This document shows, one piece after another, positions 50,827-59,395 of a DNA stretch of 64,000 bases; position 1 is the first letter of the stretch; the number at the start of each line of letters is the position of its first letter. The notes beneath the pieces were generated by a model that saw only the letters and a list, made by a program, of their open reading frames with translations, was not told the DNA's origin and ran no database searches. The translations under genes were made by a program, and so were the position numbers. The DNA is taken from the NCBI GenBank assembly GCA_003367665.1, contig QKXI01000016.1, positions 1 through 64,000 on the forward strand, read 5' to 3'. The DNA is from Leifsonia sp. ku-ls (GTDB lineage Bacteria > Actinomycetota > Actinomycetes > Actinomycetales > Microbacteriaceae).

Positions 50827-51520
50827 GCTCCGGCCCGTCGTCGCTGGTCTTGAAGGGCCGCACCTGGTCGAACCGCAGCGTCTCGGCCTCCGCGACGCCC
50901 GCCCGCACCGCCTCGTCGACGAGGGCCTGGTCGCCCACGATCGACGGGTCGATCCAGTGCTGCCACATCTCCTCCGGCAGGATGACCGGGTTGCGGTCGT
51001 GGATGTCCGCGAGCGTCTGCACGGCGTCCGACGTGATGATGGTGGCCGTCAGCACCCACCGGTCCGGGTCGTCGTCCGCCTTCGACTTGTCACGCCACCA
51101 CGAGTAGAGGCCGGCGAAGCCCATCAGCCGGTCCTCCGGGTAGCGGATGAAGAACGGCGTCTTGCTGCCCTTCGGCCCCTGCCACTCGTAGTACCCGCGC
51201 GCGAGCACGATCGCGCGGTGCGACTGCACGGGCTTGCGCCAGGTCGACTTCTCGGCGATCTCCTCCGCGCGGGCGTTGAAGGTGGGGAACTTCAGCTTCA
51301 GCGTGTCCGACCACGACGGCACGAGCGACCAGTGCGCGCGCTCGAAGCGCAGCTCGCGGGTCTTGGCGGAGTCGATGAGCACGGGGATGTCGTCGGTCGG
51401 CGCGATGTTGTAGTCGGCCTCCCAGTCGGCCGTCCACTCCTCCGGCCGGCGCCCCGTCGCCTCCACGAACTCGGTGATCTCGGCGTTGACCTTGTCGTCC
51501 ATCGCGAACCTGCCGCACAT
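50807..51520 (-). CDS. SOS response-associated peptidase / abasic-site sensor (HMCES/YedK family)
   Basis: 237 aa. MCGRF supplies the catalytic Cys2 after Met removal. NIAPTDDIPVL, FNARAEEI, RAIVLARGYYEWQGP and the active-site His block LADIHDRNPVILP are the SRAP signature. The family forms a covalent thiazolidine crosslink with abasic sites in single-stranded DNA. A long frame extension upstream is Arg/His-rich and rejected. Convergent overlap with GT39 and adjacent beta-propeller gene give no functional link. Confidence 0.93.
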   Translation of the reverse strand: MCGRFAMDDKVNAEITEFVEATGRRPEEWTADWEADYNIAPTDDIPVLIDSAKTRELRFERAHWSLVPSWSDTLKLKFPTFNARAEEIAEKSTWRKPVQSHRAIVLARGYYEWQGPKGSKTPFFIRYPEDRLMGFAGLYSWWRDKSKADDDPDRWVLTATIITSDAVQTLADIHDRNPVILPEEMWQHWIDPSIVGDQALVDEAVRAGVAEAETLRFDQVRPFKTSDDGPELIQPVA

Positions 51521-51552
51521 GCTCCCACCATAGGCGCGACCGCCGACGGTTG

Positions 51553-52566
51553 TCAGCGGACGACGGACGGCGACCAGGCGTGCCGCAGGAACAGCGTCGG
51601 CGCAGCGGAGCCGTCGGCCTTCACCGCGTAGACGTTGCTGTCGCCGGGCTTCGCCGGATCGGCGAGGCCGTACAGCAGCGTGCCGTCGTCGAGCCACTCG
51701 GCCTGGTCGTCCACGCTGACGGAGTCCGGGATGGGGAGCTGCGTCTCCGTGCCGGTCGCGAAGTCGAGCACGGCGAGCGTCCAGCGCTTCGTGGCGGTGG
51801 TGGAGGTGTTCTTCTTGTACGCCACCCGCGTGCCGTCCGGGGACAGCGACGGGCATTCCGCGCCGTCCTTGATCGCCACCAGGGTGCGGCCGCGCAGGTT
51901 GCCGCGGACCAGCCAGGTGTGGCCGGCAGAGGCGGCGGTCGCATAGAAGGTGTTGTCGTCGGAGGCGAACGTGACGCCCCAGAAGTTGCGGTCCTTTGCG
52001 GTGACCTTGGCGCCGTCGACCAGCAGCGTGAACGACTCCAGGTTGCCATAGTCGACGCCGTTCACCGCCGAGATGGTGGTCTGCGTGGAGAATCCGGCGT
52101 AGCCGTAGGAGGACCCGGTCACGAACGAGGTCTGCGCCACCAGCGAGGAGTCGTGCGAGAGGCGGGTGCGACTGGGGACGCCCGCGAGCGGCCAGCTCTT
52201 GAGGGCCGACCCCGAGGCGTCGTACAGGGTGGCCTGGAAGCTGGTGGTCGTCCCGCGGTCGGTGTGCAGGCACATGAGGTTCTCGTGGGTCGCGTAGACG
52301 CGATCGCAGGGCAGCCCCGTCGACACCCGCTTCGCCCCCGGGTCCGCCAGCGGCACCGACGCGACCACGCCGTAGTCCTGCCCCGGCGACGTGTCCCGGA
52401 AGACGAGCCGTGCGCCGGCGGGCAGCGTGGGAACGGGAGTGGAGGCGCCGGTCGCCGTCGCCCGGGACTGGTAGCCGATCACGACCACCGCGGCGTAGGC
52501 CACCGCGGCGACGAGCACGACGGCCGTGACCGCCGCGAGCAGCACGCGCACCGTCCGGGACGTCAT
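51553..52566 (-). CDS. Membrane-anchored TolB-like beta-propeller protein
   Basis: 337 aa. An N-terminal uncleaved-looking helix (VRVLLAAVTAVVLVAAVAYAAVVVIGYQ) is followed by repeated segments of the WD40-like Tol type (SPDGTRVAYKKNT, LAVLDFATGTETQLPIP, EWLDDGTLLYGLADPAK). It is probably extracytoplasmic. Function is unknown. The ATG at 52566 was chosen because the upstream extension is Arg/Pro-rich. Confidence 0.75.
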   Translation of the reverse strand: MTSRTVRVLLAAVTAVVLVAAVAYAAVVVIGYQSRATATGASTPVPTLPAGARLVFRDTSPGQDYGVVASVPLADPGAKRVSTGLPCDRVYATHENLMCLHTDRGTTTSFQATLYDASGSALKSWPLAGVPSRTRLSHDSSLVAQTSFVTGSSYGYAGFSTQTTISAVNGVDYGNLESFTLLVDGAKVTAKDRNFWGVTFASDDNTFYATAASAGHTWLVRGNLRGRTLVAIKDGAECPSLSPDGTRVAYKKNTSTTATKRWTLAVLDFATGTETQLPIPDSVSVDDQAEWLDDGTLLYGLADPAKPGDSNVYAVKADGSAAPTLFLRHAWSPSVVR

Positions 52567-52735
52567 GCGGTCATTCTCCGGGCGTCCGGGTGGCGGCCGC
52601 AACCGCCACGCGCGGCCGATTCGCGCCCCGTCGTCCCGTCACAGCCCGGGGTTGGGTGGCGGTGACGGACGGCGGGGCGCCAGCCCGGCGATGCGGGGTC
52701 GGCCGGACCGCGGAGGGACGACGGTCGAGGCACGG

Positions 52736-53410
52736 TCATCCCTTCGTCGTGAAGGCGCCGAAGAGCACGTAGCTCGTGCCCTTGTCGCCCGGCGTGACGG
52801 TGAGCGTCACGGAGTTGCCGTCGCGCGCGAACTGCACGGAGGTGGCGCCCGCCACCGCAGGGGCGGCCGCGTCGTACATGCCGTAGGCGGCGAGCTTCGA
52901 GCGGTAGAACGCGACGATGTCGTTCACCTTCTGATCGGTGCTCGCGTCCAGCGTCACCTGCAGGTGGGTGTCCTCGGAGGCGACCGAGCTGGTGCCGACC
53001 TTCGAGCCTGGCACCTGCGGGATCACCTTCGCCGGGTAGCCGTCGACGAGCTTGCCGGAGGCGCTCGCCGTCTTCGGCAGCGGAGCGGCGATCGGGTACG
53101 GCAGCGCCGCGCTCTTGGGGAGGGCCGGTGTCGCCGCCGGCGCCGCCGGCTGCACCTCTGTGGTGTATCGCTTTCCGGCAGCGGGTGGGGTGTTGCCGGC
53201 GCCCGGCGTGGCCGGGGCGCCTCCGATCTGACCGGCGTCGTCGGCGTCCGACGATCCGCCGCTCGGCGCGGAGGGATGCGAGGCGACGGTGCTCGACGCG
53301 GTGCGGGCGACCGGGGCGGGCAGCTGGGAGAGGGTGAACGCGCCGGCCGCGATGAGCGCCGCCGCGGCGAGTCCGGTGATGATCCAGGTGCGCTGGCTCG
53401 GCTTCTTCAT
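52736..53410 (-). CDS. Membrane-anchored protein of exopolysaccharide locus, unknown function
   Basis: 224 aa. An N-terminal anchor (IITGLAAAALIAAGAFTLSQLPAPV) is followed by ~75 Pro/Ser/Ala-rich residues and a C-terminal ~110-residue domain (ASEDTHLQVTLDASTDQKVNDIVAFYRSKLAAYGMYDAAAPAVAGATSVQFARDGNSVTLTVTPG). I recognise no family. Its start overlaps the acyltransferase stop (ATGA), so it belongs to the transferase operon and may act in polymer export or modification at the cell surface. Confidence 0.7.
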   Translation of the reverse strand: MKKPSQRTWIITGLAAAALIAAGAFTLSQLPAPVARTASSTVASHPSAPSGGSSDADDAGQIGGAPATPGAGNTPPAAGKRYTTEVQPAAPAATPALPKSAALPYPIAAPLPKTASASGKLVDGYPAKVIPQVPGSKVGTSSVASEDTHLQVTLDASTDQKVNDIVAFYRSKLAAYGMYDAAAPAVAGATSVQFARDGNSVTLTVTPGDKGTSYVLFGAFTTKG

Positions 53411-54042
53411 CGTGCCTCGTCCTCCCTGCTCAGCGTGCCGTCGGCCTCGCGATAGAGCGCGCCGGTCCGCGGGCAGCGCCAGCGTCCGGCGCCGTCCTCC
53501 TGCAGCGGGAAGCCGGCCTCGCCGACCCAGCCGATCCGGCGGGCGGGCACGCCGGCCACCAGCGCGTAGTCCGGCACGTCCGAGCGCACGACGGAGCCGG
53601 CGGCGACGAGCGCCCACCGGCCGATCGCGACGGGGGCGATGCACACCGCGCGTGCGCCGATCGAGGCGCCGGTTCGCACGGTGACGCCGACGGCGTCCCA
53701 GTCGTCGGCCGACTTGAGGGTGCCGTCCGGGTTGACGGCCCGCGGGAACACGTCGTTGGTGAAGACGACGGCCGGCCCGACGAAGACGCCGTCCTCCAGC
53801 ACCGCCGGCTCGTAGACGAGGGCGTGGTTCTGCAGCTTGCAGTTGTCGCCGATGCGCACGCCGGGGCCGACGTACGAGCCGCGGCCGAGGATGCAGTTCG
53901 CGCCGACGCGGGCGTGCTCGCGGATCTGCGCCAGGTGCCAGACGCGGGTGCCGGCGCCGACGTCGGCGCGCGGATCGACGTCGGCGGTCGCCGCGATCGT
54001 CGGCGCCGTGTCGCTGTTCGGGATGTCGGTGGTGGTGCTCAT
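53407..54042 (-). CDS. Hexapeptide-repeat acyltransferase (WbbJ/WlbB-like)
   Basis: 211 aa. Left-handed beta-helix repeats with I/V at every sixth residue run through ADVGAGTRVWHLAQIREHARVGANCILGRGSYVGPGVRIGDNCKLQNHALVYEPAVLEDGVFVGPAVVFTND and again VTVRTGASIGARAVCIAPVAIGRWALVAAGSVV. The pattern is that of N-acetyltransferases acting on UDP-amino-sugars in polysaccharide synthesis. The last ~35 residues (CPRTGALYREADGTLSRE) add a Cys-containing tail. Start at ATG 54042; the longer frame is a shadow of the transferase gene. Confidence 0.88.
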   Translation of the reverse strand: MSTTTDIPNSDTAPTIAATADVDPRADVGAGTRVWHLAQIREHARVGANCILGRGSYVGPGVRIGDNCKLQNHALVYEPAVLEDGVFVGPAVVFTNDVFPRAVNPDGTLKSADDWDAVGVTVRTGASIGARAVCIAPVAIGRWALVAAGSVVRSDVPDYALVAGVPARRIGWVGEAGFPLQEDGAGRWRCPRTGALYREADGTLSREDEAR

Positions 54043-54092
54043 TCGGCGTCGCCCCCAGGTCGTCGCTCGTGTCGGTCGGGTGGTGCCCGCGC

Positions 54093-55625
54093 CTAGTAGG
54101 CGCCGGTGGGATGCAGGAGCACGCGGACCGTGCGCCAGAGGATCACCAGGTCGCCGGTGAGGGACCAGTTCTCCACGTAGTAGAGGTCGAGGCGGACGCT
54201 CTCCTCCCAGGAGAGGTCGGAGCGGCCGTTGACCTGCCACATCCCCGTGAGACCCGGCTTGATGTACAAGCGGCGGTGGACGTGGCTCTCGTACTGGTTG
54301 ACCTCGCGCCGCAGCGGCGGCCGGGGACCGACCAGGCTCATGTCGCCGACGAGCACGTTCCACAGCTGCGGGAGCTCGTCGATCGAGAACTTGCGGATGA
54401 TGCGGCCGACACGCGTCACGCGCGGGTCCGCCTTCATCTTGAACAGGACGCCGTTGCCCTGGTCCTCCGCCGCGAGGGCGGCAAGGCGGGACTCCGCGTC
54501 GACGACCATCGACCGGAACTTCAGCATCGTGAACGTGGAGCCGTTGCGGCCGACGCGCTCCTGACGGAACAGGGCGGGGCCGGGGCTGTCGATCCGGATC
54601 AGCAGGGCGACGATCAGCATGGGCAGCGCCAGGATGACGAGCGCGATCGCGGCGACCACGACGTCGAGCATGCGCTTCAGCACGTGCTTGCCGCCCTCGA
54701 ACTGCGGGATCTCGACGTGGATGAGCGGGAGACCCTCCACGGGCCGGAAGTGGATGCGCGGCCCCGCCACGTCGGTGAGCCGTGAGGCGAGCACCAGGTC
54801 GGTCGCGGTCCCCTCCAGGGCCCAGCCGAGGGTGCGGATGTACCGGCTGCCGCCGCGCGGCTGACCGGCCACGATGACCGTGTCGGCGCCGAGGCGGGAG
54901 GCCGCCTCTGTCACGTCCCCGAGGCCGCCGACCACCGGGAGCTTCTCGCCGCCCGCGGTCACGTCCTGACGCTCCGGGTCGTCGACGGCCACGCCGACCA
55001 CCTGGTAGGCGGCGCCGGACTTCGCCCGGATCTGCTCGGCGACGTAGCCGACGTCGTCCGGGTCGCCCACGACGATCGCCCGGGACAGGTAGTGGTCGTA
55101 GCGGCGCTGCGCCATGAGCCAGCGGCGCCACATCCACCTGCTGCCCAGTAGCGCGACCGCGCCGACCGGCAGGGCGAGCACGAAGTACCCGCGGGCGATG
55201 TCGACCTTGCCGACGAGGAAGACGATGGCGAGGGCGCCGAAGGTCAGCGCGCTGGCCGAGGCGACTCGGCGGTACTCGGCGAGCCCCATGCCGCAGACGC
55301 GCGCGTCGCGGGTGTGGCCGGCGGAGAGGGCGATCGACCAGGCGACGGCGATCAACAGCGAGATGGCCAGGTAGGGCACCGGGAAGCCGGAGACGTTGGT
55401 GGCCACGTCGTCCGGTCCGAACCGCACGACGAAGGCGGCGCCGATGGCCGCGAGGATGATGGCGGTGTCGGTGATGCGCAGCCGCAGGAGGTACGAGTGG
55501 GACCAGGGTCGTCCGGGGTGGCGGACGGCTTCCTCGAGTCCCTCCGGCGCGACGGGACGACGCCAGGTGGAGCGCGTGCGACCGGGCAGCTTGCCGGTCA
55601 GCGGGCGGGGGCGGATGACGGTCAC
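54093..55625 (-). CDS. Polyprenyl-phosphate glycosyl-1-phosphate transferase (priming enzyme, CpsE/WcaJ type)
   Basis: 510 aa from the GTG at 55625 (AAGGGGAACC upstream). Four N-terminal membrane helices, a CoA-binding-like cytoplasmic domain (IVVGDPDDVGYVAEQI...VVGGLGDVTEAASRLGADTVIV), then the bacterial sugar transferase domain: KRMLDVVVAAIALVILALPMLIVALLIRIDSPGPALFRQERVGRNG, FRSM, DPRVTRVGRIIRKFSIDELPQLWNVLVGDMSLVGPRPPL and the final GLTGMWQVNGRSDLSWEE. It loads the first sugar phosphate on undecaprenyl phosphate. First gene of its operon, with a large structured leader (55626-55968 holds no gene). Confidence 0.93.
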   Translation of the reverse strand: MTVIRPRPLTGKLPGRTRSTWRRPVAPEGLEEAVRHPGRPWSHSYLLRLRITDTAIILAAIGAAFVVRFGPDDVATNVSGFPVPYLAISLLIAVAWSIALSAGHTRDARVCGMGLAEYRRVASASALTFGALAIVFLVGKVDIARGYFVLALPVGAVALLGSRWMWRRWLMAQRRYDHYLSRAIVVGDPDDVGYVAEQIRAKSGAAYQVVGVAVDDPERQDVTAGGEKLPVVGGLGDVTEAASRLGADTVIVAGQPRGGSRYIRTLGWALEGTATDLVLASRLTDVAGPRIHFRPVEGLPLIHVEIPQFEGGKHVLKRMLDVVVAAIALVILALPMLIVALLIRIDSPGPALFRQERVGRNGSTFTMLKFRSMVVDAESRLAALAAEDQGNGVLFKMKADPRVTRVGRIIRKFSIDELPQLWNVLVGDMSLVGPRPPLRREVNQYESHVHRRLYIKPGLTGMWQVNGRSDLSWEESVRLDLYYVENWSLTGDLVILWRTVRVLLHPTGAY

Positions 55626-55674
55626 GACGGGTTCCCCTTCCCCGGAACGACGTGGTGGGCACGGGTGTGGACAG

Positions 55675-55730
55675 GACCGGCGACGGCTGGGGGAAAGCCG
55701 TGGTCTCGAACGGCTTTGCCGTCGCCGGTC
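55675..55730 (-). other. Nested hairpin in the leader of the priming transferase gene
   Basis: Outer arms GACCGGCGACGGC (55675-55687) and GCCGTCGCCGGTC (55718-55730) are perfectly complementary over 13 bp. The inner arms AAAGCCGT (55694-55701) and ACGGCTTT (55710-55717) over 8 bp close an 8-base loop (GGTCTCGA). It lies 50 bases before the GTG on the sense strand. Candidate attenuator, antitermination site or mRNA stabiliser. Confidence 0.6.
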
Positions 55731-55880
55731 CCGCTGGGGAGGATGCCCGCGGCCGAGCACCGGAGCGTCGCCGCGGCCAGGCGCGGGCTCGCTGAGTACG
55801 GTGTCGTCGTCACGGTCATCCCCTGCTTATCGGGTTTCCACAGGTGTGCATTTCTCGGGTGTGGGAGTGAGACCGAGAAC

Positions 55881-55923
55881 CATAAAGTGACGGTTCCTCA
55901 TCTCCCATAAGTGAGAATATATC
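55881..55923 (-). promoter_or_regulatory. Repeated CCATAA-GTGA element upstream of priming transferase
   Basis: CCATAAAGTGA (55881) and CCATAAGTGA (55905) are direct repeats 24 bases apart. The second continues as TAAGTGAGAATATATC, which agrees with the exopolysaccharide operator family at 12 of 17 positions. Located 250-300 bases before the start, in the A/T-richest stretch of the gap. Confidence 0.4.
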
Positions 55924-55968
55924 GTCTTTGCGGCGACGCCCCACCCCCCATCCGGGGGCGAAGGGGGG

Positions 55969-57207
55969 TCAGCCGCGCGGAGGCCGCGGGGAGGCCGCGG
56001 AGTGCGTCAGACCACCACGCCGACCCTCGAGGCCGGCCTCGGCCAACAGGTGGGCCGCGATCTCGAGCGCACTCGTGGCCGCGGGCGACGGCGCGTTCAG
56101 CACGTGCAGCTGGTGCGGGGCGCGCTGGATCACGAAGTCGTCCGCGAGCGAACCGTCGCGACGGATCGCCTGCGCCCGCACGCCGGAGCCCGCCCGCACG
56201 ATGTCGTGCCGTTCGATCTCCGGCACGAGGCGGGCGAGGCTGGCCGCGAACGCCGACCGGCTGAGGGAGCGGGCGACCTCGCGCACGCCGGTCTCGAGGT
56301 TGTGCGCGGCCATCCGCACGAAGCCGGGATAGGTCAGCGCGTCCACGGTGTCGCGGAGTCCGACGTCGCGCCAGCGGTAGCCTTCGCGCTTAAAGGCGAG
56401 CACGGCATTCGGACCGGCGTGCACCGAGCCGTCGATCATGCGCGTCAGGTGCACGCCGAGGAACGGCAGCTCCGGATCCGGCACCGGGTAGACGAGTCCG
56501 CGCACCAGGTCGCGGCGCTCCGGCACGAGCTCGTAGTACTCGCCACGGAAGGGGACGATCCGCACCTCCGGGTCGACGCCCGCCAGGCGGGCGATGCGGT
56601 CGGAGTGGAGCCCGGCGCAGTTGACGAGCAGGCCGGCGGCGGTCTCGCCGCGGGTGTGCTCGACGACCACGCCGTCGCCGCGGTGGCGGATCCGGGTGAC
56701 CTCGGCCCCGGTGAGCAGCTCGGCGCCGTTGTCGGCCGCGATCCGGGCCAGGATCTCGCACACCGCGGCGTAGTCGATGATGCCCGTCGACTCGACCCGC
56801 AGCGCCTCGACGGCGTACACCTCCGGCTCGTAGTCGGACGCCTCCTCCGGCCCGATCAGCCGGGACGGCACGCCGTTCGCCGCGGCGCGGCGGTGCAGCT
56901 CGTGCAGGCGCTCGCGCTCCGGCTCGTCGGTGGCGACGATCAGTTTGCCCGGGACGGCGTGCGGGATGCCGTGCTCCTGCGCGAAGGCGATCATCGAGGC
57001 GTTGCCGGCCGCGCACATCCGCGCCTTGAGCGATCCGGGCCGGTAGTACGGTCCCGCGTGGACGACCCCGCTGTTGTGGCCGGTCTGGTGCGCCGCCCAG
57101 CGATCCTCCTTCTCGAGCAGGGTGACGGCGATGCCACGCCGGGCCGCGCGGGCCGCCACGGCGAGGCCGAGGATGCCGCCGCCGACGATCACGATGCGGG
57201 CTCGCAT
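55969..57207 (-). CDS. lhgO: L-2-hydroxyglutarate oxidase (LhgO-type FAD enzyme)
   Basis: 412 aa. The FAD-binding start is RIVIVGGGILGLAVAARAARRGIAVTLLEKED, with QTGHNSGVVHAGPYYRPGSLKARMC (typical LhgO/L2HGDH block), VPGKLIVAT, LLVNCAGLHSDRIARLAGV, and PFRGEYYEL...PFLGVHLTRMIDGSVHAGPNAVLA. It oxidises L-2-hydroxyglutarate to 2-oxoglutarate, passing electrons to oxygen or the quinone pool. ATG 57207 with AGGAG upstream is preferred to the GTG three codons earlier. Its presence inside a polysaccharide locus, sharing the operator region with it, is unexpected. Confidence 0.88.
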   Translation of the reverse strand: MRARIVIVGGGILGLAVAARAARRGIAVTLLEKEDRWAAHQTGHNSGVVHAGPYYRPGSLKARMCAAGNASMIAFAQEHGIPHAVPGKLIVATDEPERERLHELHRRAAANGVPSRLIGPEEASDYEPEVYAVEALRVESTGIIDYAAVCEILARIAADNGAELLTGAEVTRIRHRGDGVVVEHTRGETAAGLLVNCAGLHSDRIARLAGVDPEVRIVPFRGEYYELVPERRDLVRGLVYPVPDPELPFLGVHLTRMIDGSVHAGPNAVLAFKREGYRWRDVGLRDTVDALTYPGFVRMAAHNLETGVREVARSLSRSAFAASLARLVPEIERHDIVRAGSGVRAQAIRRDGSLADDFVIQRAPHQLHVLNAPSPAATSALEIAAHLLAEAGLEGRRGGLTHSAASPRPPRG

Positions 57208-57272
57208 GGGGCGCACTCCTGCCTGTCACTGAGGGTTCTGCGTCGATGCTAGCCGCGACCCGCGCCAAAGGT

Positions 57273-57290
57273 GATAACTTCTCATTTGAG
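57273..57290 (-). promoter_or_regulatory. Exopolysaccharide operator family, copy 1 (inverted)
   Basis: The complement reads CTCAAATGAGAAGTTATC; the AAATGAG core agrees with the other copies at 12 of 15 positions. It lies about 66 bases before the lhgO start. Confidence 0.5.
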
Positions 57291-57320
57291 CCGATCGAGC
57301 AAATGCGCTGATCAACGGTC

Positions 57321-57338
57321 TAAATGAGGATTCATCAC
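57321..57338 (+). promoter_or_regulatory. Exopolysaccharide operator family, copy 2
   Basis: TAAATGAGGATTCATCA: palindrome core ATGA-GGAT-TCAT. Between the divergent lhgO and fused glycosyltransferase genes. Confidence 0.7.
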
Positions 57339-57389
57339 CCCCGGATTGGGGTATCGCCGCCCCTCCCGCTCGACTACATTCTCCCTCGT

Positions 57390-57405
57390 AATGAGGATTC
57401 ATCAG
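57390..57405 (+). promoter_or_regulatory. Exopolysaccharide operator family, copy 3
   Basis: TAATGAGGATTCATCA, identical to copy 2 over 15 bases, ending 21 bases before the fused glycosyltransferase ATG. Spacing from copy 2 is 69 bases. Confidence 0.7.
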
Positions 57406-57426
57406 TTATGGCCCGGGGAGGCCGAC

Positions 57427-59244
57427 ATGCATGACATCGACGAGCAGACGGCGACACGAGCGAGCCGGGAGGCGGCGCGCGGGCGAGCGATCCATGCGCC
57501 GGGCATGACCATCGACCTGCTGGAGCGCGAGGAGGCGGTGGACATCATCCGCACCCGCGCGCAGAGCGACCACCTCCCCCCGCTTGCGGTCGGTTCGATC
57601 AACCTCGACCACGTGCACCACTTCGGCGAGAACGGCCGCTGGGCGGGCACGATCGATCGCGACCGGGGCATGCACGAGCCGCAGCCGACCACCATCGACT
57701 GGCTCAACCTCATCGACGGCAGCCCGGTCGCCCGGCAGGCGCACCGGATGACGGGCCGCGCCTGGCCGCGCCTGGCCGGCAGCGACCTGGCCGGGCCGAT
57801 CCTCGACCTGGCCGAGCACGTCGGCCTGACGGTCGGTTTCCTCGGCGGAGCGAGCGAGACGCACGCGCTCCTCGCCGAGCGGCTCGCCGAGACCCGCCCC
57901 GACCTCCAGGTCACCGGATACTGGGCGCCGAGCCGCGACGAGCTTTCCGACGCGGCGACCTCGCGCCGGATCGCGGACGAGATCGCCGCCGCCGGCGTCG
58001 ACATCCTCGTCGTGGGCATCGGCAAGCCACGGCAGGAGCTGTGGATCGCGGAGTACGGGCTGCGCACCGGCGCGCGCGTGATGCTCGCCTTCGGCGCGGT
58101 CGTCGACTTCCTCGCCGGACGGGTACGTCGCGCGCCCGGCTGGGTCGCGACCGCCGGGCTCGAATGGGCCTGGCGGCTGCTGCTGGAGCCCCGGAGGCTC
58201 GCCCGCCGCTACCTCGGCCAGGGCCCGGCGGCGTACCGCGAGGTGCGGGCATGGAGCCGCGCGGAGACGCCCGCCACCGAGCGCCGCCTTCCGCCGGTCG
58301 GGCTCGGTCAGCCCGGCGGCGCGCACGGGATCGTCCCCCTCGCCGAGCAGGCCGACATCGCCGTCGTCGTCGTGGCCCACAACAGCGCGGACGACATCCC
58401 GGAGCTCCTCGCCGACCTCCGCCGCGAGGCGCGCGACCGCCGCATGCACGTCGTGGTGGTCGACAACGCGTCGACCGACGGCACCCCGGAGGCGGTCCGC
58501 GCCGAGCGCGGCGCCGCCCTGCTCACCGGGCACGGCAACATCGGCTACGCGGCGGGCATCAACCGCGGCCTGCGGGCCCTCCGCCGGCCGGAGCCTGTCC
58601 TCATCCTCAACCCCGACCTCCGGCTCGACCCCGGCGCGGTCGGCGCGCTGCTGGACCGGATGGCGGCGACCGGCGCCGGCATCGTGGTGCCGCGCATCCT
58701 CGACGCCCACGGCGACCTCTACCGGTCGCTGCACCGCGAGCCCTCGGTGGGCCGGGAGTTCGGCGAGGCACTGTTCGGCTCGCATCTGGCGGGCCGACCG
58801 GCGTCGCTGAGCGAGACGGATTGGAACATCGAGAGCTACCGCTTCCCGCACCGGATCGAGTGGGCGACCGGGGCCGCGCTGCTGGTGCATCCCGACGTCG
58901 TGGCGGAGGTGGGCGACTGGGACGAGCGGTTCTTCCTGTACTCCGAGGAGACCGACTACTTCCGCCGCGCCCGCGACACGGGCGCCGCGATCTGGTTCGA
59001 CCCGTCCGCCGTCGTGCGCCACGAGCAGGGCGGCTCCGGCACGTCGCCGCGACTCGACGCGCTGATGACGGTGAACCGCGTCCGCTACGCCAGGAAGCAC
59101 CTGCCCGCCGTGCGCGCGGCCGCGTTCGCGAGCGCCACGGCTCTGCACGAGCTGTTGCGCCTGCACCGGCCGGAGCACCGGCTGGGGCTCCGCGCTCTGT
59201 TCAGCGCCCGGACGCGGGCCGCCCTTCCCTCCGCCACCCGCTAG
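57427..59244 (+). CDS. Fused WecG/TagA/CpsF-type and GT2-type glycosyltransferase
   Basis: 605 aa from the ATG at 57427 with GGGGAGG about five bases upstream. Residues ~25-270 are a WecG/TagA/CpsF transferase: AVGSINLDHVHHF, DWLNLIDGSPVARQ, LTVGFLGGASETHALLAERL, DILVVGIGKPRQELWIAEYG and FGAVVDFLAGRVRRAPGW. After a linker, residues ~325-590 are a GT2/rhamnosyltransferase-like domain with IAVVVVAHNSADD, VVVDNASTDGTPEAV, NIGYAAGINRGL, ILNPDLRL and a WATGAALLVHP...RFFLYSEETDYFRRA block. One polypeptide thus carries two sugar-adding domains. It heads the plus-strand exopolysaccharide transcript. Confidence 0.9.
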   Translation: MHDIDEQTATRASREAARGRAIHAPGMTIDLLEREEAVDIIRTRAQSDHLPPLAVGSINLDHVHHFGENGRWAGTIDRDRGMHEPQPTTIDWLNLIDGSPVARQAHRMTGRAWPRLAGSDLAGPILDLAEHVGLTVGFLGGASETHALLAERLAETRPDLQVTGYWAPSRDELSDAATSRRIADEIAAAGVDILVVGIGKPRQELWIAEYGLRTGARVMLAFGAVVDFLAGRVRRAPGWVATAGLEWAWRLLLEPRRLARRYLGQGPAAYREVRAWSRAETPATERRLPPVGLGQPGGAHGIVPLAEQADIAVVVVAHNSADDIPELLADLRREARDRRMHVVVVDNASTDGTPEAVRAERGAALLTGHGNIGYAAGINRGLRALRRPEPVLILNPDLRLDPGAVGALLDRMAATGAGIVVPRILDAHGDLYRSLHREPSVGREFGEALFGSHLAGRPASLSETDWNIESYRFPHRIEWATGAALLVHPDVVAEVGDWDERFFLYSEETDYFRRARDTGAAIWFDPSAVVRHEQGGSGTSPRLDALMTVNRVRYARKHLPAVRAAAFASATALHELLRLHRPEHRLGLRALFSARTRAALPSATR

Positions 59245-59300
59245 CGACCCCCACACGGGGGTTAGTTGAGGATCTCTCGACAGTGTTAGCGTGGGACACG

Positions 59301-59317
59301 TAAATGAGATTTCATCA
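59301..59317 (+). promoter_or_regulatory. Exopolysaccharide operator family, copy 4
   Basis: TAAATGAGATTTCATCA, core ATGA-GATT-TCAT, 78 bases before the next glycosyltransferase start, in the gap after the fused gene. It indicates a second regulated promoter inside the locus. Confidence 0.7.
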
Positions 59318-59395
59318 TTTGCGCCGCCAAGGTCTCATGGCGAGCGCCCCTCGCTCCGACCTCGTCCGCGCATCCGACCCGAACGGAGCAGCGCC

